Origin: Bacillota bacterium
GTDB lineage: Bacteria > Bacillota > GCA-003054495 > Carboxydocellales > JAJZSN01
Direction: 5' to 3'
Assembly (NCBI GenBank): GCA_021849745.1
Contig: JAJZSN010000023.1
Coordinates: forward strand, 1-35,326
DNA: 35,326 nucleotides
Below the pieces are notes generated by a model. It was not told the DNA's origin. It worked only from the letters and a program-made list of their open reading frames with translations, and did not search any database. A program made the position numbers and the translations under genes. Of this stretch, positions 9,202 to 15,412 are shown piece by piece. Numbering within the stretch: position 1 is the first letter of the stretch; every line of letters begins with the position of its first letter.

Positions 9202-9275
9202 AGAAAAGCGAATAACAGCAATTTGCTGCAAACTCCCAAAATTCCCGCACCTCCTTCAGGTGCGGGAATTTTTTG
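9202..9275 (+). ncRNA. Candidate phosphate-regulated small RNA
   Basis: A transcript starting about seven bases after the -10 box would end at a strong terminator only ~74 bases later, with no room for a gene. It would fold as a small hairpin (CAGCA-ATT-TGCTG, 9216-9228), an A-rich single strand and the terminator hairpin. The terminator's loop side holds ACCTCCTT (9249-9256), the complement of the AAGGAGGT ribosome site, partly in the loop (CCTTC). This is reminiscent of small RNAs such as RsaE or RNAIII that bind ribosome sites. An alternative is an attenuated leader of the downstream agr-like genes. Confidence 0.5.
9239..9275 (+). terminator. Rho-independent terminator
   Basis: Twelve-base-pair stem ATTCCCGCACCT / AGGTGCGGGAAT (9241-9252 and 9258-9269), loop CCTTC, followed by a T run. 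It ends the chemoreceptor-pstS transcript and the candidate small RNA. The remaining gap to 9513 is AT-rich. It contains TTGAC-N7-GTCAA at about 9323, and otherwise nothing I can name. Confidence 0.9.
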
Positions 9276-9513
9276 CCAAAGGTAAATTCCCAGTGCCAAA
9301 GCAAGATATTATTTCAGACGTTGACTGGCGAGGTCAAGTTTTTTATTTAACTCATATAGTGTCGAAACAAGTCGGAAAATAGTTACAAGGAAATGGCAGG
9401 AAAGTAAAAGTTTATGGCGAATCTTACAAATCCATAACAACATTATTTGAAATTTGAAACTGGTAACCTTGGTAATAATGGTTAAGAAATAATAACATGG
9501 GAGTAACAAGACA

Positions 9514-10929
9514 ATGGCTGCTTTTCTACAACAATTACTATTTTCTATCCCAGAAGCCATACTGGTAATTTTGCTGGGCTTGTCAATATTGGGTTTAAAA
9601 CCAACGCTGAAGCAAGTCTTAATTATTGGATTCATTCAAGGGGTCTTGGGTGCGTATGTGAGTTTGTTACCTTGGCCATTTGGTATTCACACAGTTATAT
9701 ATTTATTTTCTTCTTCTTTTTTAATTTTTCTTGTCATGGGAATTCAATATAAATTTAGCCTCTTATCCATTTTACTAGGTCTTAGTATAGGTATTGGTAT
9801 TGAAGTTACATCATTACCGATTTTAATTACTCTTACAGGTTTTTCAATCTCAGAAATTTTAGCAGATTTCTGGCTTAAACTTGCCTTTTATCTTCCCAAG
9901 GTTATTACAATGGTTTTAGTTATGTTTTTAATCCGCCATTTTAATGTCAATTTGGCAGGGTATTACAATTTAACTATTCGGTTAGAACCCGAAAAAATAA
10001 GAGGTTATCTTAGGCATAAAAACAAATATTTTCTATTAGTTTTTATCTTTCTTGCCCAAAATTTTGTAATTGCTCTATTTTTTTTCTCAAAGTATCTTCA
10101 CGATTCTATAATTTCAAAAACTGTTGCGAATTCCTTTCTCTCTATGGGCTTGATACTTCTAGTTTTGATTGTTGTTGGCATTATAACAACCAGGCGAGTT
10201 ATAATGTCGATTCAAAAAGAACTTGAGCGAAATATACAGCTTGAGGCAATTAGAGATATGAATAATTTTTCTTCTAGTCTTCGTGCCCAGTGCGACGGTT
10301 TCAGCAACGACCTCAACGTTGTTAGCGGTTTGTTGGAAATCCAAGCCTTCCAGGAAGCCAAAGAGTATATCAATACAAGCATGGATGAAATTGCTACCAC
10401 ATTGGAATTGGTAAAGACTGAAAACCCAGGTCTTACTGCTTTGTTACTGACCAAAACCGGCGTAGCTGAAGCCAACAGAATCAATTTACAGATATTTGTT
10501 CTGGACAGCTTTAAAGACCTGCCGATGGAATCGAAGGATATCAACACCATACTTGGCAACCTGATTGATAATGCCCTGGAAGCGGTTAGCGAGCTGCAGG
10601 AGCAGAGAAGAGTTGAAAGGGTTGAGGTGGTTTTATTCCAGGATTTAGAGGATTATGTTTTTCAGGTTAGAAACTTTGGATCAACCAGCAAACCGGAATT
10701 GACGGAAAGAATCTTTGAGCCTATGTTCTCCACTAAAGGAGAAGGGAGGGGAATGGGGCTTTATCATGTTAAACAACTAGTTCAGAAATATAACGGTCAA
10801 ATTGGGTTAACCTGTGATATTGGCTATACCTGTTTCAAAATAACATTGCCTAAAAAAACAACATTGGAGGTGGAAGGGGATGGCCACTGGCAGAAATACC
10901 GCCGAGGAATTAGCCCATTATCTCTCTGA
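9514..10929 (+). CDS. AgrC-like membrane sensor with a degenerate phosphoacceptor motif
   Basis: A 471-residue protein shaped like the peptide sensor AgrC: about six membrane helices in the first 235 residues, a short helical hairpin of the Spo0B/AgrC type, and a GHKL ATPase domain. The N box (NTILGNLIDNALEAV) and G box (FSTKGEGRGMGLYHV) are intact, so ATP binding is likely. The helix that should read RHDFxNHL reads CDGFSNDL (after LRAQ). Both histidines are aspartate, so normal autophosphorylation looks impossible. It overlaps agrB by 50 bases and no response regulator is nearby. It could be a phosphatase, a partner of another kinase, or a receptor that signals otherwise. Start: ATG with GGGAG upstream. 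Confidence 0.85.
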   Translation: MAAFLQQLLFSIPEAILVILLGLSILGLKPTLKQVLIIGFIQGVLGAYVSLLPWPFGIHTVIYLFSSSFLIFLVMGIQYKFSLLSILLGLSIGIGIEVTSLPILITLTGFSISEILADFWLKLAFYLPKVITMVLVMFLIRHFNVNLAGYYNLTIRLEPEKIRGYLRHKNKYFLLVFIFLAQNFVIALFFFSKYLHDSIISKTVANSFLSMGLILLVLIVVGIITTRRVIMSIQKELERNIQLEAIRDMNNFSSSLRAQCDGFSNDLNVVSGLLEIQAFQEAKEYINTSMDEIATTLELVKTENPGLTALLLTKTGVAEANRINLQIFVLDSFKDLPMESKDINTILGNLIDNALEAVSELQEQRRVERVEVVLFQDLEDYVFQVRNFGSTSKPELTERIFEPMFSTKGEGRGMGLYHVKQLVQKYNGQIGLTCDIGYTCFKITLPKKTTLEVEGDGHWQKYRRGISPLSL

Positions 10930-11533
10930 AGAGCTTAACATTAACCAACGGGATGCAGCCACCATTCGTTTTGGACTGGAACTTATCCTGGGGTCGATAA
11001 TTAAACTTTCGCTAATCACCGCAGTTTCTTTATGGTTGGGCATTACCCCCTATGTTTTAACGGCTTTGCTCACTTCCAGTATATTTAGACTGCTTTCCGG
11101 CGGGGTCCATTGTCATACTTACTGGCGCTGTGTGGCCTTAGGCTTAGGGGCAACAGTTCTTATCGGCAGCCTGGCGCCTGTCATTGGAGCTAGGGTCGAT
11201 CAATTTGCACTGATATTATCGGTAGCTTTTGCGGTTCTGATTGGATTGTATTGTGTCCATAAGTGGGCACCTGCCGATAACCCTAAGAAACCTATTACCA
11301 ACCAAGAAAAAAGAAGGAAATTCAGGCAGCTTTCTTACCTGTATGTACTCACTTGGGGGGTAGCGTTGACTTTATTGATTTTTTTCGACTACCAAGTACA
11401 GATTTCCTTTCCCCTTGCTGTAGCCAGCCTTGGCGGTTTTCTGACCCAGGTCTTTAGTTTAACTCCGGTTGGATACCGCCTGGTAAACACCATCGATGCT
11501 ACCCTTGGTAGATTTTTACCATTCTTACCATAA
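10880..11533 (+). CDS. agrB: AgrB-family autoinducer-processing membrane peptidase
   Basis: Cysteine endopeptidase that trims the AgrD precursor and forms the thiolactone ring of the signal peptide. The 217-residue length and several membrane helices fit AgrB. The catalytic pair is in SGGVHCHTYWRC, where histidine and cysteine are six residues apart, as in Staphylococcus AgrB H77/C84. The ATG is inside the preceding sensor gene (50-base overlap), with GGAGGTGGAAGGGG upstream. agrD follows after 14 bases. Together they form a sensor-agrB-agrD operon without agrA. Confidence 0.93.
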   Translation: MATGRNTAEELAHYLSEELNINQRDAATIRFGLELILGSIIKLSLITAVSLWLGITPYVLTALLTSSIFRLLSGGVHCHTYWRCVALGLGATVLIGSLAPVIGARVDQFALILSVAFAVLIGLYCVHKWAPADNPKKPITNQEKRRKFRQLSYLYVLTWGVALTLLIFFDYQVQISFPLAVASLGGFLTQVFSLTPVGYRLVNTIDATLGRFLPFLP

Positions 11534-11547
11534 AGGAGGTGATTAGT

Positions 11548-11685
11548 TTGTTAGGAAAACTTAAGGTGCGATTTCTTTCTACCGTAGCTACCCTTGCTCT
11601 ATCGGCCGGGTTGCTGGGAGTACAACCGGCGTGCCCAATTTTCTTCTACCAACCCGAAGTGCCGGAACACCTCAGGGATAACTAA
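11548..11685 (+). CDS. agrD: AgrD-like cyclic lactone autoinducer precursor
   Basis: A 45-residue peptide starting at TTG with a perfect AAAGGAGGTGATT site upstream. It has the three AgrD parts: a basic amphipathic leader (MLGKLKVRFLSTVATLALSA), a core beginning at Cys29 (CPIFFYQPEVP), and an acidic tail (PEHLRDN). The FYQPEVPE block is typical of cyclic lactone peptides in clostridia. A thiolactone of Cys29 with a residue four or more positions later, such as Phe33 (ring CPIFF), is a plausible product, but the ring end is inferred. It lies 14 bases after agrB. The overlapping 63-residue frame at 11594 has no ribosome site and is a shadow. Confidence 0.88.
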   Translation: MLGKLKVRFLSTVATLALSAGLLGVQPACPIFFYQPEVPEHLRDN

Positions 11686-11741
11686 GTCCCGTAAGCAGTT
11701 AAAAAGGTCAAAGATTATTATCATCAGAGTTCTACTTACTG

Positions 11742-11780
11742 ACAAACCCGTATTTATTTACGGGTTTGTTTCCTTTTACC
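11742..11780 (+). terminator. Rho-independent terminator of the agr operon
   Basis: Stem ACAAACCCGTA / TACGGGTTTGT (11742-11752, 11759-11769) with loop TTTATT and the T-rich tail TTTCCTTTT. A further inverted pair GGGTTGT...ACAACCC (11800-11827), containing the palindrome GTTGTCGACAAC, follows. It may serve the minus-strand gene that ends at 11862. Confidence 0.85.
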
Positions 11781-11861
11781 CATAAAGACATACATAGAAG
11801 GGTTGTCGACAACTTGGTCAACAACCCGAGGAGGCATCTTATATAGGCATCTCTTAAATAA

Positions 11862-11990
11862 TTATTGGGCATTTACCTGTGGGGTTTGGCTTCGCTTATG
11901 CTCACAGGCGTTATTTTTGCCCAGCATGTAAACTACGGCCACACCGATAATGTGGATGGCCCAGAAACCGGGGTGAGGAAAGGTTAACAT
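11862..11990 (-). CDS. Tiny single-pass membrane protein, unknown
   Basis: A 42-residue open frame read on the minus strand, with a perfect GGAGGTGA site six bases before the ATG. It starts MLTFPHPGFWAIHIIGVAVV, has one hydrophobic segment (about residues 9-24) and a polar tail with one cysteine (KNNACEHKRSQ). I do not recognise a family. It lies between agrD and the PhoP-controlled pstS on the opposite strand, and its start faces that promoter. The strong ribosome site and good membrane segment argue that it is real; a chance frame cannot be excluded. Confidence 0.55.
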   Translation of the reverse strand: MLTFPHPGFWAIHIIGVAVVYMLGKNNACEHKRSQTPQVNAQ

Positions 11991-12077
11991 AAAAATCACC
12001 TCCAGTCTTTTTTCTTAATATAACCTAGATTTCGTAGAAATATGTTTCGAAATAAAATTAAAAGCTTTTTAAAAGTT

Positions 12078-12153
12078 TTTACAAAAAATTTACCAATTAT
12101 TAATGAGGAATTTACCGGAATAATGCAGATTATTAACATTTGATAAGTATAAT
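12078..12153 (+). promoter_or_regulatory. Probable PhoP-box promoter of pstS-pstC-pstA
   Basis: TTTACA (12078), TTTACC (12089), TTAATG (12100), TTTACC (12111) and TTAACA (12133) sit on a single 11-base register (12122 is degenerate). The -10 box TATAAT is at 12148-12153, 15 bases after the last repeat start. This is the clearest of the three Pho-type promoters here. The remaining 5' leader is short and ends in AAGGAGGAG. Confidence 0.8.
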
Positions 12154-12188
12154 CGATTTAACAAAACATTAAGGAGGAGTAAAACAAA

Positions 12189-13421
12189 ATGAAATTGAAG
12201 AAAATTGTCGTAACCATGCTGACTGGCGCCATGCTGATGGGTGTAGCTTCACCAGCCTTAGCTAACAAACTTAGCGGCAAACTCACTGCTTCCGGTTCAA
12301 CTGCTATTTTACCCCTGGCTAAAAAAGCGGCTGAAGAATTCCAAGAAAAAAACCCTGATGTTACCATTAATATTACCGGTGGAGGTTCCTTTACCGGTCT
12401 GAAACAAGTAGCTGAAGGAGCTGTTGATATCGGTAATTCCGATGTGCCTGCTCCCAGCGAGGACTTGTATAAGGACTTGGTGGGTTATAAAGTTGCTGTG
12501 GCCCCCTTTGTAATTATTACTTATAAAAGCAACCCTGTGGATAACCTGACCCAGGATCAATTGATTGATATCTTTACCGGTAAGACTACCAACTGGAAAG
12601 AAATTGGCGGTGACGACCGGGCCATTACCATCATCGGTCGTTCCAAGACCTCCGGTAGCCGGGCTACCATTAAGAGAGCCGTTTTAAAAGACCAGGAGTT
12701 TACAGATAAAGCCGTGGTTCAAGATTCTAACGGTTCAGTACGGGCAGGGGTGAGCCGGACTTCCGGTTCCATCGGTTATGTGGATGCTGCTTTCATTGAT
12801 GATAGTATCAAGGTACTGAAATTTAACGGTGTGCAATATACTGATGACAATGTCATCAACGGTAAATACCCTGTTTGGGCATACCAGTACATGTTTACCA
12901 AAGGTGAAGCCAAAGGTCTGGCTAAAGAATATATTAATTATGTGTTGAGTTCCCAGTTCCAGAATTCTTACCTGGAGAAACTAAATTATATTCCTATAGC
13001 CAAAATTGATAAAAAAGCGCCGGTTGAGACCAAAAAACCTGATACTAAGAAACCCGAAGTTCAGAAACCTAATAAAATTAAAGTTATTGTAAACGGTAAA
13101 CAGATTGCCCTGGATGTTGACCCCGTTTTAGAAAACGGCCGAACCCTGGTACCTGTTAGAGCCATTTTCGAAGCCCTTGGCGCTAAAGTAACTTATACTG
13201 AGAAAACCAAAACTGTTGTTGCTGTTAAAGGGAAAACCCAAGTTAAGCTGGTTGTCAGCCAGAAAAAAGCCTTCAAAAATAAAACTTCCGTAACCCTTGA
13301 TGTTCCTGCTAAGGTAGTTAAAGGCCGGACCATGGTTCCCTTGCGTTTTGCCGGTGAGGCTTTCGGTGGGAAAGTCACTTGGAATGAGGCTGCTCAAACC
13401 GCAACCATTACCTTGAAGTAA
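12189..13421 (+). CDS. pstS: Phosphate-binding protein PstS fused to a copper amine oxidase N-type stalk domain
   Basis: Extracytoplasmic phosphate-capture protein for the Pst ABC transporter, 410 residues. A signal peptide (cleavage near SPALA-N) lacks a lipobox cysteine. The PstS domain (about 30-275) shows LTASGSTAILPLAKKAAEEF, ITGGGSFTGLKQVAEGAVDI, TGKTTNWKEIGG and SKTSGSRATIK. A Lys/Pro linker (about 278-300) leads to a C-terminal domain with the two repeated blocks GRTLVPVRAIFEALGAKV and GRTMVPLRFAGEAFGGKV, characteristic of the copper amine oxidase N-terminal-like fold found on many clostridial surface proteins. That extension probably holds the protein at the cell wall in place of a lipid anchor. 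A PhoP promoter is upstream and pstC/pstA downstream. Confidence 0.93.
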   Translation: MKLKKIVVTMLTGAMLMGVASPALANKLSGKLTASGSTAILPLAKKAAEEFQEKNPDVTINITGGGSFTGLKQVAEGAVDIGNSDVPAPSEDLYKDLVGYKVAVAPFVIITYKSNPVDNLTQDQLIDIFTGKTTNWKEIGGDDRAITIIGRSKTSGSRATIKRAVLKDQEFTDKAVVQDSNGSVRAGVSRTSGSIGYVDAAFIDDSIKVLKFNGVQYTDDNVINGKYPVWAYQYMFTKGEAKGLAKEYINYVLSSQFQNSYLEKLNYIPIAKIDKKAPVETKKPDTKKPEVQKPNKIKVIVNGKQIALDVDPVLENGRTLVPVRAIFEALGAKVTYTEKTKTVVAVKGKTQVKLVVSQKKAFKNKTSVTLDVPAKVVKGRTMVPLRFAGEAFGGKVTWNEAAQTATITLK

Positions 13422-13466
13422 TTGAATCTTCCCAAGTAATTATCAGCAACCCCATCTCCTAGTATG

Positions 13467-13506
13467 GCACCGGGGCATACTGCCGTAAGGCGGAAGCCAC
13501 CGGTGC
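13467..13506 (+). other. Intercistronic hairpin between pstS and pstC
   Basis: GCACCGG (13467-13473) pairs with CCGGTGC (13500-13506). Inside is GGC/GCC and a GCC-GTAA-GGC tip with a GNRA-type loop. There is no T tract after it, so it is more likely an mRNA-stabilising or partial-termination structure that raises pstS over pstCA, as is common in binding-protein operons. A riboswitch is not supported. Confidence 0.6.
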
Positions 13507-13541
13507 TGCTATTATAGGGTTGACTGGACAGGGGTGGAAAG

Positions 13542-14468
13542 ATGGATATAGCTACTAATGAAAGTTGTGTAAAAACAGAACTCCAATCGGCACGCAGATA
13601 TTCTAGAGTCAAGTTTTATGACCGGTTGACTCGTTATCTTTTTCTGACCTGTGCCATTTTAATGACTGTAATAATTGTTTCCATCGTTATTTTTGTAGGG
13701 AAACAAGGAATCAAAACCTTTAATGACGTTAGTTTGATTGAGTTTTTTACTAGTACCCAGTGGCAGCCTGATACCGGAAAATTCGGAGCTTTGACTTTTA
13801 TTTTTGGGACCTTTGCTTTAACTGGGGTTACAATCCTGATAGGCGCCCCACTGGGCCTCGCCGGTGCTGTATTTATGGCCAAGATTGCACCTAACTGGTT
13901 GCGGGAAATTCTTAAACCGGCAATTGAGCTTTTTGTTGGAATTCCCTCAGTGGTCTACGGCGTAGTAGGATTGACGGTAGTGGTACCCATGATTGGCGAG
14001 TACTTGGAACCGCCAGGTTATGGTCTGCTGGCTGCGGCTATTGTTCTAGCCATAATGATTTTACCTACCGTGATAAGCGTGTCTGAAGATGCCATTCGCA
14101 CACTACCGGGTGCATTGGAAGAGGCGTCTTATGCCTTGGGAGCCACCCGTTGGCAAACCATCAGCCGAATCTTGGTACCGGCAGCCATGCCGGGGATTAT
14201 TACTGCTATTATCCTAGGGATGGCCAGGGCCATCGGGGAGACTATGGCTGTATTAATGGTGGTGGGTAACTCTCCCCAGTTTGCCACTTCTTTAAACATG
14301 GCTACGTCTGTCCTCACAACCCAGATTATTCTGGAGATGGGTCACACACCTTTTGGGTCGGCTTGGAATAACGCCCTTTTTCTGATGGCCTTTGTTCTGT
14401 TAATAATCACCCTATTTTTGATCTTGGTGGTTAGATTTGCCGGTAGGAAGGGTGGGATGGCCCAATGA
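13542..14468 (+). CDS. pstC: Phosphate ABC transporter permease PstC
   Basis: One of the two membrane channel subunits of the high-affinity phosphate importer. The 308-residue protein has an N-terminal cytoplasmic stretch, then about six membrane helices. The ABC-contact (EAA) loop reads EEASYALGATRWQTI near residue 195. FVGIPSVVYGVVGL and MARAIGETMAVLMVVGN are typical PstC blocks. GGGGTGGAAAG lies just before the ATG. It is 120 bases after pstS and overlaps pstA by four bases (ATGA), so the two permeases are translationally coupled. The ATPase PstB is not encoded here. Confidence 0.95.
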   Translation: MDIATNESCVKTELQSARRYSRVKFYDRLTRYLFLTCAILMTVIIVSIVIFVGKQGIKTFNDVSLIEFFTSTQWQPDTGKFGALTFIFGTFALTGVTILIGAPLGLAGAVFMAKIAPNWLREILKPAIELFVGIPSVVYGVVGLTVVVPMIGEYLEPPGYGLLAAAIVLAIMILPTVISVSEDAIRTLPGALEEASYALGATRWQTISRILVPAAMPGIITAIILGMARAIGETMAVLMVVGNSPQFATSLNMATSVLTTQIILEMGHTPFGSAWNNALFLMAFVLLIITLFLILVVRFAGRKGGMAQ

Positions 14469-15325
14469 TGAAAAAGTTTATGGATCAAGGTACAACTCTT
14501 TTTTTCTGGTTTTCAGGGCTTCTTATTGTAGCTATACTGGTCTGGTTTCTTCAATATACTGTGGGACAAGGATGGTCCCACATTTCTTGGCAATTCCTAA
14601 CCACTCCTTCGAAGGAAATGGATGCCGGGGGCGGAATTGGCCCGGAACTGTTTAATACTTTTTATGTTATGGTTTTATCCTTGGTCTTTTCTCTTCCGGT
14701 TGGATTGGGAGCCGGTATCTATTTGGCCGAATATGCGCCAAAATCAAAGATTACCGATTTGATTAGATTAAGTACTGAAAGCCTTGCTTCTGTGCCGTCC
14801 ATAGTTTTTGGCCTATTTGGCAGCATTATTTTTGTTACCGGCTTTAAACTGGGATTCACCATCTTAGGGGGAGCGGCTACCTTGACTCTTCTAAATTTAC
14901 CTGTACTGGTACGGGTTACCGAAGAGGCTATTAAGGCTGTGCCTTTTGCCTACCGGGAAGCTTCCTACGCTCTGGGAGCCACTAAGTGGCAAACCATCTA
15001 CCGGGTGGTTCTTCTGAGTGCACTGCCCAGTTTGATCACAGGTATTAACCTGGTGGCAGGGAGGGCCATGGGAGAATCGGCCATCCTTGTTTTCACCGCT
15101 GGGTTAAGTGTATCCAATAAAATGTTGGATTTCAGCCTGTTTGCGCCGGGAGAAACCTTGGCCGTACACCTTTGGTACGTCAGAGCCGAGGGTCTGGTTC
15201 CTGACGCAGAGGCTATTGCCAACGGCAGTGCTGCTGTCCTGGTTCTGGTGGTGTTATTATTTAACCTTCTAATAGGCATTCCCAGTCGTATCCTCCACAG
15301 ACGCTTCGCAGGAAAGGTAGGGTAA
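14465..15325 (+). CDS. pstA: Phosphate ABC transporter permease PstA
   Basis: Second channel subunit of the Pst importer, 286 residues, with about six membrane helices. The EAA loop reads YREASYALGATKWQTI near residue 163, and SLASVPSIVFGLFGSIIFV and GRAMGESAILVFTAGL match the family. The start overlaps the pstC stop. The gene ends at a strong terminator rather than continuing into pstB and phoU, which are normally next. Those must lie elsewhere in the genome for the transporter to work. Confidence 0.95.
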   Translation: MMKKFMDQGTTLFFWFSGLLIVAILVWFLQYTVGQGWSHISWQFLTTPSKEMDAGGGIGPELFNTFYVMVLSLVFSLPVGLGAGIYLAEYAPKSKITDLIRLSTESLASVPSIVFGLFGSIIFVTGFKLGFTILGGAATLTLLNLPVLVRVTEEAIKAVPFAYREASYALGATKWQTIYRVVLLSALPSLITGINLVAGRAMGESAILVFTAGLSVSNKMLDFSLFAPGETLAVHLWYVRAEGLVPDAEAIANGSAAVLVLVVLLFNLLIGIPSRILHRRFAGKVG

Positions 15326-15372
15326 ACCGCCACAAGCGCCCGTGGCCAAAGCCTAGCAGGTAATCAAAGAAT

Positions 15373-15412
15373 AGAAAATAGAAGGAGAGCTGCGGCTCTC
15401 CTTCTATTTTCT
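15373..15412. terminator. Bidirectional terminator between pstA and the cytochrome gene
   Basis: An 18-base-pair perfect stem from AGAAAATAGAAGGAGAGC to its complement, loop TGCG, A-rich on the left and T-rich on the right, so it can stop transcription from both sides. The stop codon of the minus-strand cytochrome gene lies inside the right arm. Confidence 0.9.

Noticed and set aside
11594-11785. 63-residue plus-strand frame after agrB
   Set aside because: It overlaps agrD in another frame, has no ribosome site and runs through the terminator at 11742.
13467-13506. GEMM (c-di-GMP) or other riboswitch between pstS and pstC
   Set aside because: It is one simple hairpin with a GTAA tip; no conserved aptamer core and no switchable terminator.
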